From: Paramacrobiotus metropolitanus
Lineage: Eukaryota; Tardigrada; Eutardigrada; Parachela; Macrobiotidae
Length of the DNA: 64,000 nucleotides
Direction of reading: 5' to 3'
NCBI RefSeq assembly: GCF_019649055.1
Contig: NW_026570491.1
Coordinates: 1 to 64,000, forward strand
Shown: piece after piece, positions 30,200 through 42,013 of the stretch
Layout: the number at the start of each line of letters is the position of its first letter
Position numbering within the stretch: the first letter of the stretch is position 1
Notes under the pieces: generated by a model
What the model saw: the letters and a program-made list of their open reading frames with translations, nothing else
The model's database searches: none
Told to the model about the DNA's origin: nothing
Program-made: the position numbers and the translations under genes

Positions 30200-30478
30200 G
30201 ATCTGCAGACCTTTGACAATTTCCTGGTGAATCTGCTCGGTTCGCTGGTGAAGGATCCAGTTTGCTATCCATTCTGCCACGGCCGGCCAGTTTAGCGGCT
30301 CCAGGAGATACCTCTCACAGCTGCAACCTAACCTGCTCGCTGCCGCTGGACGTACCACTGAACGAATATCTGCGGTGGCCGTCAGACGGTAATCAAAGAC
30401 GCAAACAATGACGCCACACCATCCGCCGGCAGCACGGCGTAACCGTATCATCCACCCGGACCACCATCTCCGGGACAA
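30200..30478 (-). pseudogene. Relic of an F-box exon 3' part
   Basis: Leftward translation contains CERYLLEPLNWPAVAEWIANW and EQIHQEIVKGLQI. These correspond to the family segment after the F-box exon's FERNL (for example NLVLKKALDRQAVLDWI). The first 45 residues do not match, so only the 3' end of the exon remains. Confidence 0.5.
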
Positions 30479-32289
30479 AGGAACCTTATTCTTTATTCAC
30501 AGTATTACATAATCAATGATTCGGGAAACCATAAGCGAGTGCAACGTATCAATCAACAAACAAATTCTCAACCTGCGCTGTTTAAAAAGCACTGCTCGAT
30601 CGAATAAAAAAACAATCCTTTGCCCTTATGGTTAGTTGATCTGTTCTTCGAGTGGCGCAGAACATCAATAATACGCATACTAGACATGGTTACTCGCAAA
30701 CGGTACTTGTTAGTAAGTTTATTTTAAACTTGAACAACCAAATGCCATTCACATTTAAACCCGAATACTTGTTAGTTTCTCCTGAATGCGTTTCTTGATC
30801 TCATGCAAAACCATCGCAGTCAGCTTGGTCAGCTTGCTTACATCCAGATCGGAGATGTTGGACACGGTCCACTCCACACCGCGATACTGAGTCGTCGGGC
30901 GCGGATCCACACTTTGGCATCTGTTCAGCACCTGTAAACGGCAAATATCCAGTTCACTTAGTGTGCTCCTCACCCACTGATGGTTAACCGTTAAAGTATT
31001 TACCCTTAGAATATCTCCAATTTGATTGTCCTGCTGATAAGTCAAGCAGTCCACAATCCATTTAGATAATTCCGGCAAATCAATCAGATTCTGGGCCGCC
31101 TAGCGCTCCTCAAAGTACTCCCAAAGGTGCACTGCAATGTCCTCTCGCGACCGGATACGGAAGGCGTGCTGCGCTACATCGACGCTCGGCAGGATCGACG
31201 GGATCCGGCAGTTCTTCCACACCATCCTCTCACACGAGCACTCCCAGGCCTTGAACACTAAGTGGTCGATGACATCTGGGGGGAGAAGAAAGGCAGCGTC
31301 CAGTTCGCACTCACAGAGCACCAACAGCGGGATTTTGCGGTCGGCGTTGAATACGCGACCGTGTGGAGCCAGGAAGTGAAAGATACCGCTCCTGTTCGTC
31401 TTGAGAATCAGCGCCATCTTGGTGGCGCTGGTCAGGCACTTGAACAAACATGTCTGCACCCAGAAAATCTCCTCCTCGTCAGAGGGAATCCTCTCTCCAT
31501 ATACCCCAGCGCCAGCGGAGACGCGCACCTCGGGAAAGTAGGCGTCGCTGGTGAGCAGGCGGTCCCATGCGGCACTTACACGGCGACGGCGGACGCGCTC
31601 AATGGAATCCATGGACTGGAATACCTCCACCAGCAGCTCAGACGGCAGCGGCAGGCTTACGCCGGTGCTGGAGGCAGTCTGCCGCTTCTGGCCAGCGGTA
31701 ACAGTGCACGTCTGCAGGGCCGGTAATGAGCCCATCCCCGTCTGGCTCTTCTTCGCCTGCTCACATTCCTCTTGCTGAAAAGAACCGTGATTCGTTAATG
31801 ACTAGGAATCGACTTTTGTTTGTTTGTTAATGAGCTTAATGTCTACAACAATCAGGGATGTCCTGCACCCAGGTTATAGACTAACATGGGAGAAAAGGCT
31901 ATCACATCAGTGGTAGCCTTACATCGCAAAACATCGCAAACCTAAACAACAGTTTTACAGTAAACAGTAATGATCAGCATGAAGTTGAAGGAAACGCTTA
32001 GTTCATTTTAAATCCGCCCATTCAACCGTATCCAAGCAAGAGTCAAAACTGTTAATGCGGTTGTATAATTCCTGGGGCAGTCTAGACTGATTTCATTCCA
32101 CAAGTGCGCCATCAGATATGCAAAAGAGGGACTGGTAAAACCTGCGCGCTAATACCTATTTCCGAAAACTTTTGCGATTCATTCGGTATTTTCCCATTGC
32201 TTTTGCGAAATTCTATTAAAATTTCAAACGAGGTCGACATAATTATTCCGATTCCATGTGAAAACCGTTCGCGTAGTACTGTATATTTT

Positions 32290-33015
32290 TACCGCAAAGG
32301 GTGCCCACAAAATCGCACCCGGACATTTGGGAGTGCGACGTTTCGCCGTGATTAAATGGGGCGCACGAGTTTTCGCTGCGGGACATTTTAACGCTGGGGC
32401 ACTTCGGTTTGGGACAATTTGCATTTGGACATTTTAACTTTGCGATATTTTGACGCAAGACATCTGGTCGCCGACACTTCGCCGCAAACGAATTCGACAC
32501 GTTAGAAAACGTTAAGGAAACCAAGAAAGTACGAAGGCTAAGAACCGTACGAAAAAACTAAGAAGCCAAAAAATAACCTAAGCATAAAAAACGCGGACAC
32601 AGCCAAAGAATAACCAGGACAATAACCTAACAACAACTCAAGAATAACCTAAGATTAACCTATCAAGACTAAGCAACCTAAGGAAACCTTCCAAGAAACC
32701 CGGAAAATTTTAGTAAGTTTCTCTTGTGTTCCTGCATTTTTTCGTAGTTGTTCCTAATAGAATTCAATAATAAAACATATGCCTGTTTAAAAATTCGAAA
32801 TTGCTATTTTACCGCAGTATGTGCGGCAAAATAGCCTTAGCCTCAAAAATTACTTTTCGTCGAAACAGCCTCGCCGCGAAATGTCTGGCGGCGTAATGTC
32901 TTGCCGACTACTGTAAATATCCCGCGGCGAAACGTCATGCGGCGAGATGACCTCACGGCGAAATGTCAGCAACCAAAAGTCCAGCGACTGGTTGTACTCG
33001 GCGAAATGTCGCGGT
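32290..33015. repeat. Fold-back repeat built on GCGACATTTCGCCG-like words
   Basis: The left part (32320-32480) has 'gggacattttaacgctggggc'-type words. The right part (32865-33012) has the complementary 'ggcgaaatgtc' words every 15-25 bp (at least six). The centre (32520-32710) is rich in 'cctaagaa'. It is probably a non-autonomous DNA element with subterminal inverted repeats. Its ends and target duplication were not determined. Confidence 0.55.
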
Positions 33016-33057
33016 GCCGCTAAAGATAAAGATCTATCCAGATACGAAACTATTCAG

Positions 33058-33184
33058 GACGGGCGAGAGCCGCTCTAATTGTTTTTTGTTTCAGCGTTTA
33101 AGTTTGGAAATAATGCGTGGGAATGCCATGAGTGTGTTATGTGCCGTCCCTTCTCGTGCCAACTGGGACAAATTTTTCATTTGA
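33058..33184 (+). pseudogene. Relic of a non-LTR retrotransposon 3' coding end
   Basis: The last 42 codons read RTGESRSN... then QRLSLEIMRGNAMSVL and WDKFFI with a stop. They match the final residues of the full element (RQRLSLEIQRGNAASVL ... ELFFI, ending 37578). Everything upstream is missing. Confidence 0.7.
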
Positions 33185-33980
33185 ATGTATTTCTGTGAGC
33201 GATGCTCGTCTCTATACATATTATCTTAAATCTGGAGAGGAGTGAATCTGTCATTGGGTAGGCGTGTTGTGGTAATTGCAAAGCGCAACTTCGCGCTAAA
33301 TACGTGCTATCTGTTCCTTTGCGACAGAAATTACGAGACAAGCTGGTGCTCTGTAATTACGATTTACATACCACTTGTTCAGCTGTTAAAGGAATGGCAT
33401 ATCCCATCTGGAGATAGAGCAGGGTCTGACTGAGCACGGCCATGCACAGTACCGTGTAGCGTTCGTTGACTCGGGATTTCAGGATCTCTCCATGCTGCGG
33501 GGTCGCTTCCGACCAGTAGGCGACAGGCAGCCGGCATGCGCGGATGACAAAGTCGTTGTGCTTCACAAGAGGACGCAGGTGACCTTCGGGACTCTCGTCT
33601 GTCAACGCGGGGCGCACTTGGTCCCAGAGAACCACCTCTTCGACGGTGCCGTGCGGCAGTTGCACCTGCACGAATGCCGCCGCTCCAAAGCAGCAGCCCC
33701 TAAGGGGGGCCAGCTTTCCTGGGTATCAGCTCCAGGCTGCGTCTGGACGCGGGCGCAGCAGCACATGCAGTTCCCTTTCCGGTTCATGCCAGTATTCCTG
33801 CCGGGACGGACAGCGGAAAACGGTTCCATATGCGACGAAATGCGAGCGCTGCGCGGCACACCCGAAATCAATGATCAGGCCGGCCTCCGCCAGGTTGACT
33901 ATCTTTCCGTGCTGGAGGAGACCGTCCACGAGCACGTCCACGGCGTTCCAAGAGTACGTACAGTCTCGGTAAAGCAACAT

Positions 33981-34476
33981 TCTACAGTTTTCTCTTGTCG
34001 GTCAATTGATTTGCTCGCCGGCAGTGAGAGTCGTCTCACATTCCCGGATGAAATCGCGCAACCGCAGACGCACTAGCTCACTGAGTGCTGAACCGATCTA
34101 CCCGAAGCCACCAAGTTATGATAGTTGAGTCAGGCGACGACTCGGCGGTATCATCGACGATTCACTATACCGGATCCATAGTTGAATCCGGGTTTGCAAG
34201 TTTTTATCCGTGTCCACTGCTGTTCATCCAGCTAAGCTACATAACCAAACAAAAAAAGTCGGGCGCGCTACAGTTAATGGACTTCGTAAGGATATTAGCA
34301 AATTCGGTTTACCCCCAAACTCTTTTATTTAACGCAAACGGATTACAGATTCGGAAATTTTTTCCAACCTAGAAGACATAGTACACATTCTCTGCGTTCG
34401 AGTGGGTTGAGACCGTTGAGGCGTACATTCTCGGGTGTAAATTGTCAATCTAAGAGAATATCGATCGATTATTATT
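33981..34476. other. Spacer upstream of the 33980 gene
   Basis: No gene is supported. It has a short repeated element, 'gttgagtcaggcgacgactcggcg', near 34125 and otherwise unique sequence. Confidence 0.3.
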
Positions 34477-37400
34477 ATTGGCACCTGATCATGGCGTTTA
34501 ATTTCCCTACGCCGACCAAATCGGGGTAGGAACCCTCTTGGTCTGAAGGGTGGCTTGGAGGATGTAAACGTGCTCGGGGGCTGCGCCGCAGAAGGGGACC
34601 CGTTTGCACGCTTCGGGTTTCGCTGCTTGCAGCGGCCCGGTCCTCCAAGTATCCTGCTCTTTCATGGACTAATCAGGTCAGTCGCTCTCCTTTAGGCCGT
34701 TTTCCACGATGAGTAACGACAAGGTTCCCTGTCCGTATTGTAAGAAACAGTATTGCAGAGGGGGAGGCCTTACCCGACACAAGAAAAAGTGCCCACAGCG
34801 CCCACCCGATTCCGTGCCTCCATCGGCCTCCCCGGGCACCGCGGACAATTCTGCAGGGGCAGCTCCTACGCCACCACCGACGAAAAGCTTCCAGCCGTCA
34901 AAGGAGCGAGTCATGCGACGCATTCCGCACGGAGCTCGCTCTGCGGCCAGGGACTCACTCAGGACGGCGCTACAGCAGGTCGCCAACAAGAACGATAAGC
35001 CCTCCTGGGAAAAGCTGTTCTCCTTTGCCTCTACCGCGCTCCGTGCACCGCCGAAAACTAAATCGGAACGGACAGAATCTTTAGCGACTGTTGTGAAACG
35101 GAACGTCGGCGCCTTCGATCGAGGAACCGAACTACCCCCGACTCCGCCCCCGGCGGCCCCCAAAAAGAAATCAGATCAAGAGGATCTTGTACGCCGTGTC
35201 GGGCAGAAAATTGACGACGGTAGCACCTCAGGAGCCATGCGGCTAATTCTCTCAACAGACGCTGTCGCCACCTCTTCTCCTGCTGTGCTACAGGAGCTAC
35301 GGGAAAAGCATCCAGAATGCCCACCGCCCCCTACCTCGGCTCCGCTCGCTCCGCCAGCAGCTGCAGCGCCACCTATCACAGCAGCAGAAGTGTTTTCCGC
35401 CGTACACACTTTTCCTCGTGGTTCAGCAGCAGGGCCGGATGGTTTACGTCCACAACACCTTCTCGACATGGTCGGACACAAATTCGATGATCAATGTAGG
35501 CCACTTTGCGAAGCGCTAGCGAACGTTTTGAATCTGGCAATTAACGGAAGCATCCCGGAGGAGATCCGACCAGTGTTTTTCGGTGGTAAACTGCTCGCCT
35601 TGAGAAAGAAGGACGGTGGCTTGCGCCCGATTGCGGTTGGTCTAACTTTACGCCGTCTTACAGCGAAGATAATTTGCTATCGTGTTGCCGATCGTATTAC
35701 ATCCGTTTTGTCGCCCGAGCAGCTTGGTTTTAACGTGCGTCGTGGGGCAGAAGCAATTGTGCATGCGACAAGAGTATTTGTGGAGTCGTCCGCTGCGGAG
35801 CTAAAAGCGGTTCTAAAAGTTGATTTCAAAAACGCCTTCAACACCGTTTCCAGAGAAGCTGTTTTGGCTGCCGCTGAACTTCACCTACCCGAATACACAG
35901 CCTTTCTTCATTGTGCATATGGTAATCATTCTTCGCTATTTATTGAACAGATAATTATGTCTTCCGAGTCGGGAGTGCAGCAAGGAGGTCCACTGGGGCC
36001 ATTACTGTTCTGCCTTGCAATCCAGCCAGTCGTTGCATCGTTGAAGGCACATTTAAACGCCTGGTTCTTGGATGATGGAACCGTGGGCGGTAAGCCAGCG
36101 ACAGTAGCACACGTCTTCGGAGATATCATCCGGAAAGCTCGTGAAATTGGCTTAGTGGTGAACGAAGCGAAGTGCGAGCTTTATATCTCTGGAGGAACAG
36201 AACAAGCCCGGAACGACGCTGTGGCTTTTTTCCAGGGGTTGTACCCGAAACTACGTATCCTGACTAACACCGACTTCTTGCTGCTAGGTGCACCGGTGTT
36301 GGACGAAGGCATCGGTCCAGCTGTTGCCGAGAAGTGCGCAACCGTAAAGATGACGTGTGATAGCCTGGAGCTACTGCCCCGCCACCACGTACTTTTTCTC
36401 CTAACTGCCTGGGGGCCCCGAAAATTATTTATATGCTGCGGTGTTGTAATGCCTGGAAACAACCGCAACAGCTCTACCAACTGGATGAAGCAATGCGGTT
36501 GTGTTTCCAGACCCTGTGTAATGTACGGACCAGCCACGATGACTATCCATGTTGGCGGCAGGCGACACTTCCAGTGAGCAGAGGCGGTATTGGTATACGT
36601 CGGGCGGAAGAATTAGCGCTTCCAGCCTTCTTGGCTTCGATTCACTCCGTAACCGACTTAATATCATTATTGCTCCCTGATCACCCCGCTGTTAACATCT
36701 CGGCCGCTCTCGAGTTATGGAAAACTAACGCACGCCTGGCAGAACTCCCGGAGCATAATGCCAGAAAAGCACAACGAACATGGGACCTTCCACTGTGTAA
36801 CGCATCGCTATCCGTACTGCTGGACATCTTTCGCGACGATGAAATCAACCGGGCCCGCCTCCTCGCACAGTCGACACCGGAAGCTGGTATATGGTTAAAT
36901 GCCTTGCCCTCGGCACATATCGGTAACCTCTTGGACGATGACACCGTGAAGATATCAGTCGGCCTGAGACTTGGTGTAAGTATCTGTGAAGCACACTCTT
37001 GTTCGAAGTGCCACAAGCCCGTTGATGTGTATGGTCACCACGGCTTGTCCTGCGCATTCTCAGCTGGAAGGCATCCACGCCATGGCGGCCTGAACAGTAT
37101 TTTGTGCAGATCGTTAGTATCAGCCGGCATCCCTGCAAAATTGGAGCCGCGAGGAACATCCCACACATCGGACCGCCGCCCAGATGGCTGCACCACGTTT
37201 GCGTGGCAACGCGGTATGTGTTTGGCGTGGGACGTGACCTGCGTGGATACTGTGGCTATGTCTCACCGGAAAGCCACATCAGTCACTGCGGGATCCGCCG
37301 CCGCACAGGCGGAGGATAGGAAAGCGGGATTGTACTTGTACCTTCAGGGCAGATACATCTTCGTACCGCTGGCTTTTGAAACTCTTGGACCATGGGGAAA

Positions 37401-37620
37401 GTCAGCTAGCCGATTAGTGAAAGAAATTGGCAAGCGACTTCAACAGCATACGGGTGAGCCACGCTCCCATGAGTACCTCCGTCAACGACTGTCGCTGGAA
37501 ATTCAGCGAGGCAACGCTGCTTCCGTACTCGGGACAATGGAGGGAGCGGCAGCATTAAATGAGTTATTTTTTATTTGATTTATTGTTTTGAAACAGTGAT
37601 GTTACCGCTTCTTGTGAAAT
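34477..37620 (+). mobile_element. Non-LTR retrotransposon with restriction-like endonuclease
   Basis: A GC-rich 5' leader (about 34500-34708) precedes one long protein, a polyadenylation-like AATAAA (37621) follows it, and no long terminal repeats flank it. The protein order zinc finger, reverse transcriptase, CCHC knuckle, PD-(D/E)XK endonuclease places it with the R2/R4/NeSL-type early-branching LINEs. Boundaries are approximate because no target duplication was identified. Confidence 0.8.
34709..37578 (+). pseudogene. Reverse transcriptase / endonuclease protein, one frameshift
   Basis: The frame from 34709 has an N-terminal C2H2 finger (C8, C11, H24, C28), a Pro-rich linker, then RT motifs: GGLRPIAVG, the catalytic Asp in VDFKNAFNTV, QQGGPLGPLL and FLDDGT. 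A shift at about 36405-36432, beside the run tgggggcccc, moves reading to the second frame, open from 36433 to 37578. That part carries the CCHC knuckle CSKC...HHGLSC and the endonuclease RPDG...AWDVT. The joined length of about 950 residues is complete for the family. It would copy its RNA at a nicked target. The single shift makes it inactive unless it is a sequencing error. Confidence 0.88.
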
Positions 37621-38554
37621 CAATAAAAATCACACAGCTACATTTACTAGGTGACATTGCGTCACAGAGTCTGATATACGGAAAATGCCGCACAAGCTGT
37701 GCGGTATTCTACGCAACGTGTGCGATGCCTGGCCGAATCTAAAAGTGGTGTGAGGCGAGAAGCGGCTCACGTACAGCGACAAAATCTTTCAAAGGATTTC
37801 AACGTATTGCGCCGTGGTGCAGTGGTGCGGCCTACGCGGATCTAAGGACGTAGCCGGGGTACGATTCCCCCATCGGCGCCTTTTTCAGCCGTTTCTCGGT
37901 TTCCCTCGGATTGCGCCCTGCTTAGAGTGGTGTAGTTTCATATGACATAATTATTCGACTTAGAGTAACTACAGCATACTCGGACTCGTTTTCGTACTCG
38001 GAGGTCATTATTTGAGCCTTCACGGCTACATGTACAAATTAATTGGGAAAATATAAATAATCTTCATAGGGAACTAGTATAGTCATGAATGTTCATGTCT
38101 TGTCTACGATAAACGGAAGCCACTCGAGTTGATAGAGAAAAAACGTTCAGATAAGGCACCTGAACAATAGCAACGCAGTGATGAGCAAGAAATCGATGAA
38201 AAACTGTGAGTTTTATCAGCTGATGAATGTCTCCGCGTCTGCCTGCTTCTCCTGTCGGTAGAACTGCCGAGACCGGTGCGTCAGCTTGAGCGAAACATGG
38301 CAGATGAAGCGCCACCTATCTGCACGTATACACAGACGCAAAGCTACAGTAATTTCCGTTTTGTTATTTACGTGTTGTGCAGATCGCCCATAAAACGCTG
38401 GGTGATCTTAGCCCGCTTTTAAGGAAGTTAACTCTAATTTACTTTTGCGGAAGTTAACTTAAATTTACTTGGGTTTAAATAGCTAAATAATCGTTTCAGA
38501 GGATCGGGATTTTTTACGAACAACGATACGTGGTACTTATTCGCTTTAGTATGC
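37621..38554. other. Mostly unassigned stretch 3' of the retrotransposon
   Basis: Apart from the tRNA-like sequence at 37809-37880, I see a short inverted motif, CCGCACAAGCTGTGCGG (37690-37706), and nothing else recognisable. Confidence 0.35.
37809..37880 (+). tRNA. tRNA-like sequence or tRNA-derived SINE head
   Basis: The 72-nt sequence begins GCGCCGT and ends TCGGCGCC, giving a six-pair acceptor-like stem. It has a box A-like TGGTGCAGTGGT and a box B-like GGTACGATTCC with a T-loop TACGATT. A TTTTT Pol III terminator follows. The anticodon arm does not fold canonically (5-bp stem CTACG/CGTAG with a 12-nt loop), and the acceptor and T stems have mismatches. A pseudogene or SINE head is more likely than a working tRNA. 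Confidence 0.4.
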
Positions 38555-38985
38555 ATTTGTGCGACCGATAAGACCACCCAGTTATAATTCATCCTTTCAT
38601 CGCGTTATGAATTTCTGTCCATTTTACCGGATGACTGTCCTTCTTTACAATTTCTACAATTTGTCTTTGCACTCGCTTGCTATCGCTTGCGTCAACCTTG
38701 TCCTAATCTCCTGTCCTCAACATTGCTCCGCGTCTTACATTGGCCCATGTCATTTAATATGCGCCTATTATTATGCGGTGAGTTATGTTGTTGCGTTTGA
38801 CCGCTTAAGATGAACGAATGATTGTAATCCCAATCGGAGCCACCTGAGTAATTGTGTTAAGCCATTTAAGGTCCACGACCGCACCGTTGCCGGTTGTGCC
38901 CACCTTTTTCATCCCAACAGTCGCATAATCGTGGTGAAGGCTGATCACCACCAAAAAAGAACAGCAGCCAGACAGGCTGTTGGAT
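38555..38985. repeat. Dispersed repeat R430, copy 1
   Basis: Matches 55803-56235 along most of its length. Shared words include 'cgataagaccacc', 'catcgcgttatgaatt', 'aacattgctccg', 'cccaatcggagccacctg' and 'aacagcagccagataggctgttg'. It abuts the truncated F-box copy at 38997. No coding frame is shared between the two copies. Confidence 0.75.
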
Positions 38986-38996
38986 CTATCATAGAC

Positions 38997-39560
38997 CTAT
39001 GGTCCTGTATGCACGCACCTGGGCACAAGATTCCGCTCAAACACATCCCACAGCTCCTTCTCCATCTGTTCCTGTGACCGGACGTTGACGGAGTGCTGCG
39101 CTATGGCCGCCGTCAAAGTGTCTTCCGAACGACGCCGTCCGTCGTTAAGACGGAGGCGACAGTCCTTCCACACCACACGGTCGCGTGCACACTGCCGGAC
39201 GACATCAACCGTCTCGGCGACCAGCTGCTGCATACGATCCGTTGCTCCGTCAAAGTCGGAGTCGAAGAACACCAGCACCGGCAAGCGTCGGGGTTGGAGT
39301 AGGTGCTGGATGGGTGCGGCCAGTTCCCAGCTTTCCAGCCACTGCGGTATTTTATTCAGCACAACCCATCGAGTGCCGCTGCGGAGGCATTTCAGCAGGC
39401 CCGCCGCCACCCAGTACAATCCGTCCACTCGACGTTCCTCAACGCCATAATCCGCGGATTCGCCGGAAACGCGCACATCGGGGAAGTAAGCGTCCGTGGT
39501 GAGAAGGGTGTTCCAAAATGCGCAGACACGCTGTTTTCTTACATTCTGTCAGACGCAGGA
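38997..39560 (-). pseudogene. F-box gene copy, truncated at both ends
   Basis: Leftward it starts inside the exon at RVCAFWNTLLTTDAYFPDV (about 39545), lacking the F-box start. It then reads well (YWVAAGLLKCLRSGT ... LWDVFERNLVPR) to a possible donor CCCAG|GTGCGTGC at about 39020. It is the closest relative of the copy at 43373-44042, sharing 'VRSQEQMEKELWD' and the extra splice position after NLVPR. No first exon and no last exon are present nearby. Confidence 0.7.
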
Positions 39561-40547
39561 GAACAAAAATACTAGAGCAGAAACCGCGACCACGGATTCT
39601 CGTGAAAGCTCGTGAACGTTTTCTGTTGAACATTTTTTGGATTTTTAATACTTAATCATTGTAATAAATTGAAATGTTTGCTGACGTATTTGTACTGTAC
39701 GCAGTACGAGTACTGACTGATGCCGCTAAAGACGCTAATTTTCTCGATTGTACTTGGATATTTGAATTTGAATTTATTGTCTATGCATCGGGACACGGTC
39801 CCCTCAAAGCATTCGACACTCGAGACAAAAGAAAAAACAACAGTTGACATTATCAAAGATAAAGAGTTTTAACATTTCTTAAAGGTCATTTCACGTTAAC
39901 GTGTTAGTTACATATACTCGTATACAGTATCTCATCATCCGCACAGGCACAGCCTTCCGTAACATAAATATAAAATGTTGTTCCGCTCCGCTTGGTGTCG
40001 ATCATTCAGCGACCCGTCTACCATGCATTTCCTGTTTTCCATCTCATTGTTATATGTGCTTGATGAAAGTTATCGTTTGATAACGGTCGTATTCCGTTTA
40101 TTGCATAAGCGGTCGTATTCCGTTAACGGTCGTATTCGGTTTATCGCATAAGCGATATGCTGACAGCATGACACAATAAGTGCGAACAGACACGCATTCA
40201 TACAAGTTACCGTGACGCCAGTATGATTATTATTAACTTTATTGTACACGGCGACGGTTAAGATAACGGTCGAAGCACAACACCTTATCTCACTGCCACA
40301 CAGTTCCGTATTGTTCCAAAACAATTCAGATTGATAACCTGGTCCGATATCTTGCCCGACACGTTCGCTTCGTTACATTCCTTCAGTTAAATTCACAAAA
40401 CCTAAAGCTACAAAGGGACCCGCTGCTGTCTCATGAGTAAAAGTTTGCACAATCGTTAAAGTCGAAACACTAACCGAAACGGACTTGGGCACATCTGCTT
40501 ATTCGCTACACATAGGCCTGACCCCCGGTAGAATACGCTGTCTAACG
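39561..40547. other. Spacer with short tandem repeats
   Basis: Contains about two and a half units of a 54-bp repeat at 40083-40155 ('acggtcgtattccgtttattgcataagc'). The rest, including the presumed promoter of the secreted gene, has no recognised feature. Confidence 0.45.
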
Positions 40548-42013
40548 ATGAAGTCTTTGATTACTTATATTTTTATAGTGGTGTCCGCTTGGTACGGTGT
40601 TTCATCCACCGACGATAGTCGGTGTGATTATCAATCAGGACCACCAGGAAGATTCGGGTGTGTTTCTCTCCCAGAGCACGGATACACAGGCCGCAAGCAG
40701 TTTGCCAATTGCCTATCAAACGCCTACATTAGACAGAAGTCGGGAGGACGCCATGTCTGTGTGAATAGTCGGGCAACCTTCTGTTGGTATCAGTGCATGC
40801 TGGAGGTGCACAATATTGAATCCGGACGTGTTACGGATGACTGTGCCTGTGAGGATAATGAGATACTGCCGACCGTCGATCTGCCTCAGGACTGCTACAG
40901 CCCCGACGGCAGTAACTGCGCATGGTACAGGGAATGTCTGGAACGCCGGCATCAGTGTGCCGGCAGCGGCAGTGACTACGCCATTCAGTATGCTGAGCAT
41001 TTCTGCGGCTTGTACGTCCAAAGCAGCGGCTCCTTCTCATCGCAGGGTCGCGCGTGGATCGACGCTGTGCGGAAGTGCCTGCAGGTGGCACTGGTGCCGG
41101 CAATTCGACCGTATTATAAAGGAAACTGTAACGAAATCAAGAAAACAGCATTCGCTTCGCATGCTGCTTGTTATCTGCGCCCGGATGCCGCATCACCAGG
41201 CATCTGTGATTTGAATCCGCGCGACTGGTGGAGGGTGTTTTGGACGGTGAAGGGAGCAATTATTTCCAAAGACTGGTACCGCGCCTTGTGGGAAATGGCT
41301 TCAGTGGGTGGGGCTTGCGCCGGTCAACTTGCTCTGGATGCACTGACCAAGGTGGACTCCGTGGTATCTCAAGTCTTGGTTCTGGGCGAAGCACCCCGCT
41401 TGCGTTTATCGGCTCGTCAGGTAAACGAAACGGATCAGGGATTGGAGCTGGACAGGAAGTGGGAAGTCGTCGAGAAGGCCGCTAAGGGTGCTGCAGAGTA
41501 TCTACACTGGAACAGAGATGAGCGGTTTGATTGGTTTGCGTTCACGACGGAAGATGAAGGCTCAACTGCGGCGAATTTCTCGGTGCATTTCTGGTTCCGC
41601 AGCAGCAACGCCAGTAACACCGAAAGTAAGCAACGGAGAGAAGGCAAACTTCGAGCGCCAGTATAAAATGTTAACCCATCCGCGCACCGTTAACGTTAAC
41701 CTTAGGTGACGGTACTGGCTATCAACGCAAATTACTAAGTACGTTGTTCATTGCAGATGTCCAGGATGAAGCCCAGAAATTTGAGAGCTGGATTGCATCC
41801 GGTAAAGACCAACTGTCGTTCGAAGTTGCCGGTACGCGGTTCAAAGCTATGGGAATCAGCACGTGCAACGATTCTATGTGCGCAAATGTTACGAAGTTTG
41901 TTGAATTTGCTTCGAGTTCGAGCAGTGCCAGTTTGATCACAGCTGCTTATTATGCTGCTATACCACTCATTGCAGGACAGATTTTGGTAGCCATTGCTGC
42001 ATTTTTCCGATAG
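40548..42013 (+). CDS. Secreted Cys-rich protein, probably GPI-anchored, two exons
   Basis: Exon 1 is 40548-41625 (donor AAA|GTAAGC) and exon 2 is 41757-42013 (acceptor TTGCAG), joined in phase 1; the intron is 131 nt. The internal ATG at 40548 is chosen over the one at 40485 because it places a signal peptide (SLITYIFIVVSAWYGVSS) at the start. About 18 cysteines follow in the first 240 residues, with the blocks FCWYQCMLEV, WYRECLERRHQC and WIDAVRKCLQVALVPA typical of a widespread invertebrate secreted family that is distantly stanniocalcin-like in spacing. The extreme C-terminus is a Ser-rich then hydrophobic tail (LITAAYYAAIPLIAGQIL), suggesting GPI addition. It is intact, runs against the direction of the surrounding array and is unrelated to it. 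Confidence 0.75.

Larger units (their letters stand above)
30755..33980 (-). pseudogene. WNAVDVL + F-box gene, one frameshift and one stop
   Basis: First exon 33980-33372 starts MLLYRDCTYSWNAVDVLVDG and ends at donor GTG|GTATGT. A frame shift lies at about 33695-33715 beside the run cccctaagggggg. Second exon 31774-30755 follows acceptor TTTTCAG and reads QEECEQAKKSQ, then the F-box LPSELLVEVFQSMDSIERVR. An in-frame TAG at 31098-31100 replaces the position before AAQNL. The exon then runs without interruption into the C-terminal part (CQSVDPRPTTQYRGVEW, to 30755), so the usual last intron is absent. A fold-back repeat and a retrotransposon relic sit in its long first intron. Confidence 0.7.

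Noticed and set aside
31262-31726. 154-codon rightward frame opposite an F-box exon
   Set aside because: Similar antisense frames occur opposite several F-box exons and follow their codon pattern.
37809-37880. Functional tRNA gene
   Set aside because: The anticodon arm has a 12-nt loop and the T and acceptor stems have mismatches, so it is listed only as tRNA-like.
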